Positions 9,168 through 18,819 of a DNA stretch of 32,375 nt are shown here, piece after piece. Under the pieces are notes generated by a model. That model was not told the DNA's origin. It worked only from the letters and a program-made list of their open reading frames with translations, and did not search any database. The DNA is from Prochlorococcus sp. AG-673-L20 (GTDB lineage Bacteria; Cyanobacteriota; Cyanobacteriia; PCC-6307; Cyanobiaceae). The position numbers were made by a program, and so were the translations under genes. Numbering within the stretch: the first letter of the stretch is position 1; every line of letters starts with the position of its first letter. Where the stretch lies: positions 1-32,375 of the forward strand of contig QCTN01000017.1 in assembly GCA_003211135.1 (NCBI GenBank), written 5' to 3'.

Positions 9168-9853
9168 TATGTTATACCAGACAAATAATTAGTTGAATTT
9201 TTTAAATTAGGATTTTTATCACCTTTTTCCCTTTTACTAATACTTCTACTCCTTTTAAGATACCAACGCCATTTTATATTTTTTGCTTTAGATATGCCAA
9301 TTCTTGTTGTTTGAATTAAATCTTTTTTCTCTAAATTTGACTTTCCTTTTCCGATCCATAAACATTTATTATTAAAAATTTTGAGGGAATTTAATTTATT
9401 ATCTACTTCAAATGTTTTGGTTACTAGACCTGGACCAGAGGCTGCTCTTTCGTTTTTATTTGATATAAAAACTGCCCTTATTAAAACACCACTCGCAAAA
9501 TTATCTTTATCAGTGACAATATTTAGACAATGATGAATCCCGTAAGATCTGTAAATATAAAATCTTCCTGGTTCACCAAATAATACTTTATTGGAAGGAG
9601 TCTTTTTATTATATCCATGACAAGCCTCCTCCTCTTGTGAATAAGCTTCAGTCTCAACTATTATTCCTTTTATTAGGCCTTTATTAATGCTATTTCTAAT
9701 CAGGTAGCATCCAATTAAGTCAGGTGCTACAAGCTTGGAGTGCCTGTAAAAAAAATTTTTCTTAAAAGATTGTTTATCTATTTTAAAATACTTATCTAAG
9801 CTTATTTTTAACGGTGAAATATAATTTAGTCTAGCTTTTGAAGCATAAAAAAT
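9167..9853 (-). CDS. mpg: 3-methyladenine (methylpurine) DNA glycosylase, no canonical start
   Basis: AAG/MPG-type base-excision glycosylase for alkylated purines. My manual translation of the open frame (9170-9874) gives [14 protein letters not shown], then [25 protein letters not shown] with the catalytic Glu of VETEAY. It continues [30 protein letters not shown] and [12 protein letters not shown], all hallmarks of the AAG fold, with no internal stop. The frame contains no ATG or GTG, and its only TTG is at the far C-terminal end, so automatic ORF calling misses the gene. The listed start is an ATT at 9853 (228 codons). The alternative is the ATG at 9846, which is one base out of frame and would need a -1 shift or one extra A. 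The stop overlaps the pyrB ATG (TAATG). Confidence 0.75.
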   Translation of the reverse strand: MFYASKARLNYISPLKISLDKYFKIDKQSFKKNFFYRHSKLVAPDLIGCYLIRNSINKGLIKGIIVETEAYSQEEEACHGYNKKTPSNKVLFGEPGRFYIYRSYGIHHCLNIVTDKDNFASGVLIRAVFISNKNERAASGPGLVTKTFEVDNKLNSLKIFNNKCLWIGKGKSNLEKKDLIQTTRIGISKAKNIKWRWYLKRSRSISKREKGDKNPNLKNSTNYLSGIT

Positions 9854-9982
9854 TTTTTTTCTTGTTACGAGATTTTATAAATTTATTGTTATCAATTCTA
9901 TTTATTTATTTTAGTCTTAAGTAATTTTTGTGAAAACCCTTTATATTTATGATAAATTCGATTATTTGATAATAGAAAGCAT

Positions 9983-10276
9983 ATGAAAAGAATTAGCAGT
10001 GATGAAGTAAAAAAAGTAGCTCAATTAGCAAGACTAGAATTAAATGAAAGTGAGATTCATCAACATGCGGAACAGTTAGAAAAAATTTTGGAATATATTA
10101 AACAACTAGAGAAAATTAATACAGAGAATGTTCCATGTACTACTAGAGCAATAGAAGTAGTAAATGTATTGAGAAAAGATGAAAAGAAAAACTATGAAAA
10201 TTCTGAGGAAATTTTAGATTTGGCACCTTCAAGAGAAAATAGATTCTTTAAAGTACCAAAAATTATTAGTGAATAA
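9983..10276 (+). CDS. gatC: Aspartyl/glutamyl-tRNA amidotransferase subunit C
   Basis: Small subunit of GatCAB, which converts misacylated Glu-tRNA(Gln) (and Asp-tRNA(Asn) in many bacteria) to the amidated forms. The 97 residues match GatC throughout: a first helix with VKKVAQLARLELNESEI, the helical EQLEKILEYIKQLEKINTENVPCTTRAIEVVNVLRKDE segment, and a C-terminal tail ending in RFFKVPKII. As in other cyanobacteria the gene is apart from gatA and gatB. It is divergent from mpg and convergent with crtR. Confidence 0.95.
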   Translation: MKRISSDEVKKVAQLARLELNESEIHQHAEQLEKILEYIKQLEKINTENVPCTTRAIEVVNVLRKDEKKNYENSEEILDLAPSRENRFFKVPKIISE

Positions 10277-10358
10277 TTGATTAAAACGATTAAAGTATTA
10301 TTAACTTATTGAAGTAAAATTCTTTTAAGAACTGAGAAGTTATTTAGTACTTTCTAAA

Positions 10359-11336
10359 TTACTTTCTAATCTTTTCTTTTTCAGTTCCGTGAGTCCTTAT
10401 ACCTATAAACAGGTCATAAATAAAATTAAAGGTATCATCTTTGGTTTCAAAAATACCAACTCTTTGAGGTGATCCTTTCATTTTTAATAAAGGCTTGGTT
10501 TTTTCGTAAGCTATTTTGTATTCAAACCATGGAATTGAAGGCCAAAGGTGATGGACTAAGTGATAGTTTTGACCCATTATGAGAATATTCATAAATTTAC
10601 TTGGATAAACTCTTGAGTTTAACCATTTATTTCTTGAGTGAAATGGTCTATGAGGGAGATAATCAAAGAAAATACCCAAAGTAACTCCAACCATTAATGC
10701 AGGACCAAACCATAAATTATAAATTAAATTCATAAAGTCAAATTTTAAGCCGGCTAAAATTATTGTTATAAATACGGATCTCTCTAGCCCCCATTGAAGT
10801 AATTCATATTTCCTCCAAAGTTTTCTCTGGAAGAAAAATATCTCATGATAGAAGAATCTTGGAGCAATAAGCCAAATTGGACCAAAAGTACTAACAATAT
10901 GATCTGGATCATTTTTAGGGTCATTAACATGACTGTGATGCTGCAAGTGCACTCTAGTGAAAACTGGAAAACTGAAACCTAAAAGTATAGCTGATCCATG
11001 ACCCATTGCTTGGTTTATCCAAGGCACAGGGTGGGCAGCCTTATGACATGCGTCATGTATCACTGTTCCTTCAATATGAAGAGCAAGAAATGCTGTGGCG
11101 ACTAGTATTGGGAGAGGCCAATCTGATCTATACCAATGCCAAATACTAAGAAAAGCGAGGAAATAACCACCAAAAAAAAGTCCTAATGTTGGGTTCCAAA
11201 AATTCGGGGGGGATACATAATTCTTTATTTCCCTGTTCCAATTAAATGTCTTGGAGGAATTAGTTTGAATATTTTTATTTTTACTAGTTAGATTTGAAAT
11301 TTTTTTTTTTAATCTATAAGTAATATAACCAATAAT
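10359..11336 (-). CDS. crtR: Beta-carotene hydroxylase (fatty-acid-desaturase fold), start uncertain
   Basis: Membrane di-iron hydroxylase that makes zeaxanthin from beta-carotene. Three histidine clusters are visible: HDACHKAAH, HLQHHSHVNDPKNDPDH and QNYHLVHHLWPSIPWFEY, plus HRPFHSR. They are set among membrane helices such as GLFFGGYFLAFLSIWHW, upstream of the first box. A GTG at 11063 would start translation at the first His box and remove a conserved region (NREIKNYVSPPNFWNPTLGLFFGG...LALHIEGT) that my manual translation recovers. The frame stays open to 11336 with no ATG, GTG or TTG upstream of 11063. A TGA at 11337-11339 separates it from in-frame ATGs at 11351 and 11366. The coordinates given are the open frame, about 325 codons. 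Family assignment is secure; start is not. Confidence 0.85.
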   Translation of the reverse strand: MIGYITYRLKKKISNLTSKNKNIQTNSSKTFNWNREIKNYVSPPNFWNPTLGLFFGGYFLAFLSIWHWYRSDWPLPILVATAFLALHIEGTVIHDACHKAAHPVPWINQAMGHGSAILLGFSFPVFTRVHLQHHSHVNDPKNDPDHIVSTFGPIWLIAPRFFYHEIFFFQRKLWRKYELLQWGLERSVFITIILAGLKFDFMNLIYNLWFGPALMVGVTLGIFFDYLPHRPFHSRNKWLNSRVYPSKFMNILIMGQNYHLVHHLWPSIPWFEYKIAYEKTKPLLKMKGSPQRVGIFETKDDTFNFIYDLFIGIRTHGTEKEKIRK

Positions 11337-11472
11337 TCAAAGTGATTGCATAACAATATTAAACATTTTTTAATTCCTCTAAAATTATTGAGACTTGTAT
11401 TATGTGTCAAATTAAGGATCTTAAGTAAAAAATATTTTTAAAATATACCTTGCTAAACTAAAATTTAATTAA

Positions 11473-11554
11473 GCGGTCGTGGCGGAATTGGTAGACGCGC
11501 GAGTTTTAGGTACTCGTATCTTCGGGTGTGGGAGTTCAAGTCTCCCCGACCGCA
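11473..11554 (+). tRNA. tRNA-Leu (UAG)
   Basis: Class II tRNA of 82 bases. The acceptor stem GCGGTCG (11473-11479) pairs with CGACCGC (11547-11553), followed by discriminator A. The anticodon arm is CGAGT / ACTCG with loop TTTAGGT, giving anticodon UAG at 11507-11509. A long variable arm (CTTCGGGTGT region) and a T-arm with GTTCAAGTC follow. CCA is not encoded. It lies upstream of the Ycf66-like gene and ileS on the same strand. Confidence 0.97.
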
Positions 11555-11638
11555 TTTCAAGGAGAAATTAATATTATGCAATCTAATTAGTTAACTATTT
11601 GCATATTTACTATAATTTAGATATCAATAAAAAATTTT

Positions 11639-12163
11639 TTGACAATTTATTTAGGCTTTTTATATTTATTCTTTGGGATTATATTTTTGTTAATGCCTTT
11701 GATATATATCGAATTAGGCAGAACAAAAGATTTTATAAAAAGTGGTTTGAATTTAGTTATTGGGATGTTATTAATTCTAAAGCATAATAGTTTTGATGCT
11801 TTATATTCTTCAATTTTTTCTGTCGTAACTGCATTACTAACTTTTTACGTAGTAGAAATTTTTTCTATAAGATGGAATCAATTAACTAATCAAGAGAAAA
11901 ATAAATTAAAAACTTTAGATGAATTGAAAAAAAATATTTCAATTTTTTTAAAGGCCATATCTCTTGCCAGTAATGATTTTTTAAATTTAAAAAATATTTT
12001 AAGATTTGGAAGAAAAAATGAAAATTTAAATAAAAAAAAGTGGGTTAGGAATGATGAAAATGATAATATAGTTACTTCAAATAAAAATAATTTACTGACT
12101 TTAGAGATGCCAAAAAAGCAACAAACCAATCTACAAAAGATAGAATCAATGAGAGAAAAATAA
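11639..12163 (+). CDS. Ycf66-like membrane protein
   Basis: The 174-residue product has three hydrophobic stretches in its first 75 residues: IYLGFLYLFFGIIFLLMPLIYI, LNLVIGMLLILKH, and SIFSVVTALLTFYVVEIFSIRW. A charged Lys/Asn-rich tail that looks disordered follows. The layout and the FYVVEIFSIRW motif resemble Ycf66 of cyanobacteria and plastids (FFAVESIRLR in better-known members), so I infer that family. No ATG is available at the front. TTG at 11639 is the first start codon after an in-frame TAG at 11618, and it retains the first helix. It lies between tRNA-Leu and ileS. The function of Ycf66 is unknown. Confidence 0.65.
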   Translation: MTIYLGFLYLFFGIIFLLMPLIYIELGRTKDFIKSGLNLVIGMLLILKHNSFDALYSSIFSVVTALLTFYVVEIFSIRWNQLTNQEKNKLKTLDELKKNISIFLKAISLASNDFLNLKNILRFGRKNENLNKKKWVRNDENDNIVTSNKNNLLTLEMPKKQQTNLQKIESMREK

Positions 12164-12205
12164 TTAAATAAATTAATCGACTATAAATAAATTCTATAAT
12201 TTCGA

Positions 12206-15103
12206 ATGACAACACAACATAATAAAGAAAAAAAATCTGGCTTTTCTTATAAAGAAACTTTGAATTTGCTGAAGACTGATTTTTCTATGCGTGCTAATTC
12301 AGTAATTAGGGAACCAGAGATTCATGAATTCTGGTCAAAAAATAAGATTGATTTGGAATTGGGTTCATCTAACTCAGGTAAAAATTTTACTTTGCATGAT
12401 GGACCTCCTTATGCAAATGGTTCCCTCCATATGGGACATGCTTTAAATAAAGTTTTAAAAGATATCATTAATAAATACAAAACATTAAAAGGTTTCAAGG
12501 TTCATTTTGTACCTGGTTGGGACTGCCATGGTTTACCAATTGAGTTAAAGGTTCTACAAAGTTTAAAATCCAATGAAAGAAAAAATTTAGATTCTTTGGG
12601 TTTAAGAAAAAAAGCAACAGATTATGCAAAGATTCAGATTAACAATCAACTAGAAGGTTTTAAGAGATGGGGTATTTGGGGAGACTGGGATAATCCATAT
12701 TTAACTCTTAAAAAAAATTATGAGTCTGCTCAGATCGGCGTTTTTGGAAAGATGTTCTTAAATGGTTACATATATAGAGGTTTAAAACCTGTTCACTGGA
12801 GTCCAAGTTCTAGAACAGCACTTGCAGAAGCAGAACTAGAGTATCCTGAGGAGCATTTTTCAAAAAGTATTTATGTTTCTTTAAATATTAATAAATTATC
12901 AGATGCAGTACTTCTGAAATTTGAAGAAAAAGAACTGAGTAATAAATTATTTGCTAATTTAAATAAATTATTTATAGCTATATGGACTACTACTCCATGG
13001 ACAATTCCTGGTAATGAAGCAGTAGCTATTAATCCTAGAATAAATTATGTTTTTGCCTCAGATCAAAACGACAATATATATCTTTTTGCTAGAGATTTAA
13101 TTTCTGAAATTTCTGAAAAGCTAGATAGAGAATTTAATGTTTTATTAGATGTAAAAGGCAAATTACTAGAGGGCATTGAGTATCATCACCCTACAAAAAA
13201 TAAGATTTGTAATATTGTAATTGGTGGTGATTATATAACCACTGAATCTGGGACAGGAATTGTACATACTGCCCCAGGTCATGGCATGGATGATTTTAAT
13301 GTTGCGCAAAAATATAAATTACCCATAACTTGTATTGTCGATGAAAAAGGTGATTTAAATAATCATGCTGAAAAGTTTTGCGGATTAAATGTTTTAAAAG
13401 ATGCTAATGATTTAATTATTGAAGATTTGGAGAACAAAAAATTACTCCTTTTAAAAGAAAAATATAAACATAGATATCCTTATGATTGGAGAACTAAAAA
13501 ACCTACAATTTTTAGAGCAACTGAACAATGGTTTGCATCAGTAGAGGGATTTAGATCTTCAGCTTTGAAATCAATAGAAGATGTTGAATGGATGCCAAAA
13601 ACAGGTAAAAAAAGAATTTATTCAATGGTTGTTGGAAGAGGTGATTGGTGTATTTCTAGACAAAGGTCGTGGGGAGTCCCAATACCTGTCTTCTATGAAA
13701 AAGAAGGAAAAGAAATACTACTTAATACTGAAACTATTAACCATATAAAAAATTTATTTGAGGATTATGGAGCAGATATATGGTGGGATTGGGATGAGAA
13801 GAAACTATTGCCAGAAAAATATAGAGATGAATCTGATCGTTGGAAAAAAGGTCTAGATACTATGGATGTCTGGTTTGATTCAGGTTCTAGTTGGGCCGCA
13901 GTTTGTGAGCAAAGGGAAGAATTGCAATATCCAGCCGATTTGTATTTAGAGGGATCTGATCAACATCGAGGTTGGTTTCAATCATCTTTGCTAACTTCGG
14001 TAGCAGTAAATAATAAGCCGCCATATAAGAAAGTTCTAACTCATGGATTCGCTCTAGATGAAAATGGAAGAAAAATGAGTAAATCCTTAGGTAACGTTGT
14101 TGATCCTAATATTATTATTAATGGTGGGCCTAACCAAAAAATCCAACCTGCCTATGGAGCAGATGTCCTTAGGCTTTGGGTAAGTTCTGTTGATTACTCA
14201 GTTGACGTCCCAATTGGATCAAATATTTTAAAACAACTTTCAGATGTTTATAGAAAAGTAAGAAATACAGCTAGATATCTCTTAGGAAATATCCATGATT
14301 ATGATCCTGCGTTAGAGGCATTTGATATTGATCAGTTGCCGTTGTTAGATCAATGGATGTTAAATAGATTAGTTGAAGTCTCAGATCAAGTAACAATTGC
14401 ATATGAAAACTACGAATTTTCAAAGTTTTTTCAAATATTGCAAAGTTTTTGTGTTGTGGATTTATCTAATTTTTATTTAGATATCGCAAAAGATAGATTA
14501 TATGTAAGTGCTAAATCTCAATTTAGGAGAAGATCTTGTCAGTTTGTGATGTCTAAAGTTGTAGAAAATTTAGCGGTCATTATTTCTCCAGTACTTTCTC
14601 ATATGGCGGAAGATATTTGGCAAAATATCCCATATTCAACTATCGAAAAATCAGTATTTCAAAGAGGATGGCCAAACTTGCCTGATTCATGGCTTAATGC
14701 TGAACTTAATAAACATATTTCTAATTTAAGAACATTGCGAGTAGAAATTAATAAAGCAATAGAAGGTTGTAGAAACCAACAAATGATTGGAGCAGCTCTT
14801 GAGACTGAGGTTAATTACCTCCCTGAAAATGAGATATTTAAAAATTCTCTATCTTGGCTTGATAAGTTTGGTAATCAAGAAGTAGATGTATATCGTGATT
14901 GGTTGATAGTTTCTGATTTTAATATAGTTAAAAATTTATCTAAGGATTGTTTAAGTATCGACAATAATGAACTTGGAAAGATTCAGGTTATTAAAGCTAA
15001 AGGTCTTAAATGCGATAGATGTTGGCATTATCAAAATATTACAGTTAAAGGAATTGAAAATACTAAATTATGCGAGAGATGTGCAAATATTATTAATTTA
15101 TAA
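12206..15103 (+). CDS. ileS: Isoleucyl-tRNA synthetase
   Basis: Charges tRNA-Ile. The 965 residues form a class I synthetase: HMGH (75-78, the HIGH motif) in [12 protein letters not shown], a CP1 editing domain with [17 protein letters not shown] and the [16 protein letters not shown] segment, and [14 protein letters not shown] at 623-627 comes next, then the anticodon-binding region. The C-terminal zinc knuckle has Cys at about 936, 939, 956 and 959 (CDRCWHY...CERC), as in bacterial-type IleRS. Normal length and complete. The start ATG follows the Ycf66-like gene by 42 bases. Confidence 0.98.
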   Translation: MTTQHNKEKKSGFSYKETLNLLKTDFSMRANSVIREPEIHEFWSKNKIDLELGSSNSGKNFTLHDGPPYANGSLHMGHALNKVLKDIINKYKTLKGFKVHFVPGWDCHGLPIELKVLQSLKSNERKNLDSLGLRKKATDYAKIQINNQLEGFKRWGIWGDWDNPYLTLKKNYESAQIGVFGKMFLNGYIYRGLKPVHWSPSSRTALAEAELEYPEEHFSKSIYVSLNINKLSDAVLLKFEEKELSNKLFANLNKLFIAIWTTTPWTIPGNEAVAINPRINYVFASDQNDNIYLFARDLISEISEKLDREFNVLLDVKGKLLEGIEYHHPTKNKICNIVIGGDYITTESGTGIVHTAPGHGMDDFNVAQKYKLPITCIVDEKGDLNNHAEKFCGLNVLKDANDLIIEDLENKKLLLLKEKYKHRYPYDWRTKKPTIFRATEQWFASVEGFRSSALKSIEDVEWMPKTGKKRIYSMVVGRGDWCISRQRSWGVPIPVFYEKEGKEILLNTETINHIKNLFEDYGADIWWDWDEKKLLPEKYRDESDRWKKGLDTMDVWFDSGSSWAAVCEQREELQYPADLYLEGSDQHRGWFQSSLLTSVAVNNKPPYKKVLTHGFALDENGRKMSKSLGNVVDPNIIINGGPNQKIQPAYGADVLRLWVSSVDYSVDVPIGSNILKQLSDVYRKVRNTARYLLGNIHDYDPALEAFDIDQLPLLDQWMLNRLVEVSDQVTIAYENYEFSKFFQILQSFCVVDLSNFYLDIAKDRLYVSAKSQFRRRSCQFVMSKVVENLAVIISPVLSHMAEDIWQNIPYSTIEKSVFQRGWPNLPDSWLNAELNKHISNLRTLRVEINKAIEGCRNQQMIGAALETEVNYLPENEIFKNSLSWLDKFGNQEVDVYRDWLIVSDFNIVKNLSKDCLSIDNNELGKIQVIKAKGLKCDRCWHYQNITVKGIENTKLCERCANIINL

Positions 15104-15118
15104 AGAGTTGATTTAAAT

Positions 15119-15262
15119 CTAATTTTTTTTATTTAAAAAAATATGAGAGTTTTCATTCTCTCTAATAATTTCCTCTAATCCTTTGACTAAGGGTGCCCTA
15201 TGTAAGATGAACTTTATAAAACAAAGATCGAACTTTACAACTTTTTTCTGAATCAATTTCAT
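15119..15262 (-). CDS. 47-residue small protein, unknown function
   Basis: Manual translation of the gap between ileS and the DUF3177 gene gives an ATG-initiated frame of 47 codons. It begins MKLIQKKVVKFDLCFIKFIL, followed by HRAPLVKGLEEIIRENE, and ends in LNKKN. It has a hydrophobic or amphipathic N-terminal half with basic residues, then the ordered-looking APLVKGLEEII helix. That composition is unlike random frames in this DNA. It converges with ileS, 15 bases from its stop. I recognise no domain. The rest of the gap (15263-15404) shows only A+T-rich DNA and a short AATTC/GAATT hairpin with a T-run near 15311-15330. Confidence 0.5.
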   Translation of the reverse strand: MKLIQKKVVKFDLCFIKFILHRAPLVKGLEEIIRENENSHIFLNKKN

Positions 15263-15404
15263 TTTGAGGTGTCATTGTGCTATTAGACCTTTTATATAGT
15301 ATTATTTCTAAAATTCTTTAGAATTTTTTCTTAATAAGTAAACTTATAATTTTAAAAGTCTATTTGGAATCATAAAACTTATATGTTCTAGGTTCTTGAA
15401 TAAA

Positions 15405-16028
15405 TCAATCTCTGCCATAATTCGAAAAACCAGAATTCCGGCCAGTCTTTGGGAGTTTAATTATCGCCCATTGCAATAAACCTAGTGCATATATTAATAA
15501 GGCAAATAATCCTAAAAATTTTGCAACTGGTTGAGAAAAGCTAGCTCCAAATAAGAAATTAAATAAATTTTTTAAAATCAAGTAGAAATTTGTTGAAGGT
15601 TTAAGCCAAATTTTACATTCCGCAGAATTAATAAAATAAAGGCAATTAATATTATTTAAACTTTGAATTAAAAAATTTAAAGATATAAAAGTTATAGACC
15701 ATCGCCAAACTTTCGTAGTTGTAGTTAATGCATGGGATATTCTATATTCATTTAACTCGTCATTAATATCATTCCAAAACCATACTGAGATTGTAATTAT
15801 TAATGTCGAAATATTTGTAATTAAGAGAGCGTAGTTAAATTCCCCAATTAAGAGAATAAGACTTATAAAGAATAGAATTGATATTTTCCAATAATTAGAT
15901 AGGAGTTTTGTAATAGCTTTACTTTTGTTTTTTATAGACCAACAAAATAGAGTCAAAGGAAGCCCAACTATAAAGATTAATGAAAGTTGAAAAGATAGCC
16001 AAATGGAAAGCTGATTAAGACTGTTCAA
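15405..16028 (-). CDS. DUF3177-family membrane protein
   Basis: A 207-residue polytopic membrane protein with about five hydrophobic segments: LSIWLSFQLSLIFIVGLPLTLFCW, ISILFFISLILLIGEF, ALLITNISTLIITISVWFW, WRWSITFISLNFLIQSL and FLGLFALLIYALGLLQWAII. It ends in a soluble tail KLPKTGRNSGFSNYGRD, a conserved cyanobacterial ending that I associate with DUF3177. Function is unknown. It is divergent from trmB across 124 bases. No catalytic motif is visible. Confidence 0.7.
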   Translation of the reverse strand: MNSLNQLSIWLSFQLSLIFIVGLPLTLFCWSIKNKSKAITKLLSNYWKISILFFISLILLIGEFNYALLITNISTLIITISVWFWNDINDELNEYRISHALTTTTKVWRWSITFISLNFLIQSLNNINCLYFINSAECKIWLKPSTNFYLILKNLFNFLFGASFSQPVAKFLGLFALLIYALGLLQWAIIKLPKTGRNSGFSNYGRD

Positions 16029-16152
16029 AACTTTTTATTCTTAATACACTTAATTATTAAACCTCACCCACATAAACTTAACTTAGTATTGTCATAGTTA
16101 TGAATAATATGCATCATATTAATTTCTACTAAGAAATAATTAAATAATTTTC

Positions 16153-16782
16153 ATGAGACAGCATGTAAATCCACTCAGTAAAAATTTCTTTGCAATAGAT
16201 CCAATACCTCCATTGAATCAAGTTTTTGAAAATCCAAAATTGCCTCTCCATTTGGATGTCGGTTGCGCTTCTGGTGATTTTTTATTCGATTTATCACTAA
16301 AAAATAAAAACTGGAATTATATAGGAATTGAAATTAGAGAAAAACTAGTTTTAAATGCTAATTTGAGAATGAAAAGTAGAGAAAATAAGAATTTATATTT
16401 TTCATTTGGTAATGCGAATAATATTTTTAATCATTCTAATAATAAATCAATTATTAACTTTATAACTAGTATTTCTTTTAATTTTCCTGATCCATGGTTT
16501 AAAAAGAAACATCATAAAAGACGCGTAATTCAACCTGAATTAATAAATTTACTTTCAAATTCTATGAAAAAAGGATCCTTAATCTTCATAAAAACCGATG
16601 TGAGAAATCTTTTTGATCATATGGAAATTACAATATCCGAAAGTATAAAGTTCAAAAAATTAGCAAATCAAGATGTTAAATTTCATGAGAGTTTTAATCC
16701 AAATAGAATTCAAACTAATAGAGAAAAATATGTAATTTCAAATCAACTTAAAATTTATGAAAGTATTTATAAGAAAATTTGA
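16153..16782 (+). CDS. trmB: tRNA (guanine-N7-)-methyltransferase
   Basis: Methylates G46 in the variable loop of tRNAs using SAM. The 209-residue product shows the SAM motif [15 protein letters not shown] (about 33-48), the acidic IGIEIREK that grips the ribose, and the TrmB signature [22 protein letters not shown] around residues 109-130. It ends with a TNREKYVIS element (TxxE). The gene ends one base before the convergent glmM stop. Complete and of normal length. Confidence 0.96.
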   Translation: MRQHVNPLSKNFFAIDPIPPLNQVFENPKLPLHLDVGCASGDFLFDLSLKNKNWNYIGIEIREKLVLNANLRMKSRENKNLYFSFGNANNIFNHSNNKSIINFITSISFNFPDPWFKKKHHKRRVIQPELINLLSNSMKKGSLIFIKTDVRNLFDHMEITISESIKFKKLANQDVKFHESFNPNRIQTNREKYVISNQLKIYESIYKKI

Positions 16783-16783
16783 T

Positions 16784-18142
16784 TCAAAAAGTTTTTGATA
16801 TTCTACTGATTTTTGAACTAAGTTCCGTTGTGATTGTTGTTGATAAATAATCTACTTCTTTTTTATTTTGCGCTTCAACTAATATTCGTAAAACAGGTTC
16901 CGTTCCACTTGGACGTATATAAACTCTACAATTATCCTTTTTAATATTTGAAAAACTTTCTATAGTTTCATTGATGAAGTCCTTATATGATATATCGATA
17001 TTTTTAAAGTCAAAATTTAAAAATATATTAGTTAGTTTTTGAGGATAGGGTAAAAAACTACTATTAAGCCAAGATCTTAAACTGATATTTTTTTTCTTAC
17101 AGTATTTTGAGATTTGAATTGCAGTTAATATTCCATCCCCACAAAAGTTATTGATTTTTGAAAGTATATGACCTGATTGTTCCCCTCCTAATAAGGCCTT
17201 TTTTTCCCTTATTGCTTCAAATACGAACTTATCTCCAACTTCAGTTCTATGCAAAATCCCCCCAATTTTGTGCCAAGTATTTTCAAAACCTAAATTGGCC
17301 ATTTTTGTTGATATGATTGTGTTATTTGTAAGTAATTTTTCTTGTAGAAGTTCTCTTCCCCATAGAAAGAGTATGTGATCCCCATCTAGTATATTTCCTT
17401 TTGAATCAACCCCAATTACTCTGTCGGCATCTCCATCGAAGCTAAATCCCATATCAGCATTGTTCTCTTTTATTGCTTTAATCAGTGGATCTAAGCATGT
17501 AGAACCGCAATTTAAATTTATTTTAAAACCATCTTGCTCATTATTAATAACTTTGACATTAGCTCCTAGTTTCTTAAAAATATCTGCCGCGCAGGTAGTC
17601 GCAGATCCATAACATGTGTCTAAAATTATTTTCATTCCGTATAAGTTGTCATCACCCATAGTATTAATAAGTCCTTCGGTATAGATATTAAAAAGGTCAT
17701 TATTTTCCCTTATAGATGTTTTTTTAAAAGTAGATATTTTAAGCTTTTTTGATGTCTCTAAAATCAGTCCTATTTTATTTTCAAATTCTTTTTTAATTTT
17801 TTCTCCATTATTATCAAAAATTTTAATACCATTATATTCAGGAGGATTATGGCTTGCAGATATCATAATCCCACTACTAAAATCTTTTTTTTTAATTAAG
17901 TAAGGGATAGCTGGTGTAGGACAGATTCCTAGATATATAAATTCTTTTCCTGCTGCATTAATTCCTCTTGATATAGCCTCAAGAAGAATACATCCACTTA
18001 CTCTAGTATCTCTTCCAAGTAGTATTGGATTATTAGTTTTCGCTGTAACTCCTAAAGCATATCCAACTTTATATGCCAAGGTATATGATAATTCCTTATC
18101 AAATCTTCCTCTAATTCCATCAGTCCCAAATATAGATTGCAT
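16784..18142 (-). CDS. glmM: Phosphoglucosamine mutase
   Basis: Interconverts glucosamine-6-phosphate and glucosamine-1-phosphate for UDP-GlcNAc, peptidoglycan and LPS. The 452 residues carry FGTDGIRG at the N-terminus, the phosphoserine loop SASHNP (Ser97), the metal loop DGDADR, GEQSGH for sugar binding, and the C-terminal phosphate-binding RPSGTEP. The short FGTDGIRG start and the overall length favour GlmM over phosphomannomutase/phosphoglucomutase. It is divergent from the thioredoxin-like gene. Confidence 0.93.
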   Translation of the reverse strand: MQSIFGTDGIRGRFDKELSYTLAYKVGYALGVTAKTNNPILLGRDTRVSGCILLEAISRGINAAGKEFIYLGICPTPAIPYLIKKKDFSSGIMISASHNPPEYNGIKIFDNNGEKIKKEFENKIGLILETSKKLKISTFKKTSIRENNDLFNIYTEGLINTMGDDNLYGMKIILDTCYGSATTCAADIFKKLGANVKVINNEQDGFKINLNCGSTCLDPLIKAIKENNADMGFSFDGDADRVIGVDSKGNILDGDHILFLWGRELLQEKLLTNNTIISTKMANLGFENTWHKIGGILHRTEVGDKFVFEAIREKKALLGGEQSGHILSKINNFCGDGILTAIQISKYCKKKNISLRSWLNSSFLPYPQKLTNIFLNFDFKNIDISYKDFINETIESFSNIKKDNCRVYIRPSGTEPVLRILVEAQNKKEVDYLSTTITTELSSKISRISKTF

Positions 18143-18271
18143 ATAATAATCTTTAAAAATATAGGTATTTTGAGATTTGTATTTATATTATCAGCTGATT
18201 AAAAGTAAAAGGAATTCTATTCTCTTAAATTATATTATCTATATAAAATATAAAAAGTTGATAATTATTTA

Positions 18272-18817
18272 ATGCAATCTGGAAATAAAGAATCCTTTTT
18301 GAATCCTTCTCAAAAGTCGATTCTTGTATTATTTTTTACGCTAATCATTTGCTTTGTATTTGGATTGAAAAACTTTATATTACAACCCACTTTTCTTCTT
18401 AAGAAACTTGGACAATCTTCTATTGATCCTGAAATAGCTTTTACAAATAATAAACCTACTTTTCTTGAATTTTATGCAGATTGGTGCGAAGTATGTAAGG
18501 CAATGGCTCCTAAAGTTAATGATATAAAAAATGAATATGAAAAAGATATTAATTTTGTTTTTTTAAATGTGGATAATCCAAAATGGGAAAAATATATAAG
18601 AAATTTAAATGTTAATGGAATTCCACAGGTAAATATTTTTGGTAAAGATGCCAATTTAGAATTTACATTTATTGGGAAACAGGAAGGAGAAATTATGAGA
18701 GAATCTCTGGATAATTTAGACCTTAAATTTAGTGGTGATTCAAAAACTATAAATTCAGATTTCTCAGCAATCAAAGAAAATAAAAATTATAAATCTTCTC
18801 CCAGAAGTCACGGATAA
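18272..18817 (+). CDS. txlA: Membrane-anchored thioredoxin-like protein (TxlA/HCF164 type)
   Basis: Thiol-disulfide oxidoreductase anchored in the thylakoid or cytoplasmic membrane. The 181 residues have one N-terminal membrane helix (about 16-37), then a thioredoxin fold with the active site WCEVC (Cys72 and Cys75) in FLEFYADWCEVCKAMAP, a partner strand FVFLNVDNPKW, and the cis-Pro GIPQVNIFG. HCF164/TxlA relatives serve cytochrome c/b6f biogenesis or photosystem redox control, but specificity here is inferred. It ends 2 bases from the convergent thyX stop. Confidence 0.85.
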   Translation: MQSGNKESFLNPSQKSILVLFFTLIICFVFGLKNFILQPTFLLKKLGQSSIDPEIAFTNNKPTFLEFYADWCEVCKAMAPKVNDIKNEYEKDINFVFLNVDNPKWEKYIRNLNVNGIPQVNIFGKDANLEFTFIGKQEGEIMRESLDNLDLKFSGDSKTINSDFSAIKENKNYKSSPRSHG

Positions 18818-18819
18818 AT

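Noticed and set aside
10349..10369. Short direct repeat ACTTTCTAA at the crtR 3' end.
   Set aside because: Only nine bases, two copies, in A+T-rich DNA; likely chance.
11206..11212. G7 run inside crtR considered as a frameshift explaining its missing start.
   Set aside because: The frame reads as coherent CrtR on both sides of the run (NREIKNYVSPP before, NFWNPTLGLFF after), so no shift is needed there.
11599..11787. 62-codon frame overlapping the start of the Ycf66-like gene.
   Set aside because: The other frame has the membrane-helix pattern and extends much further; this is a shadow.
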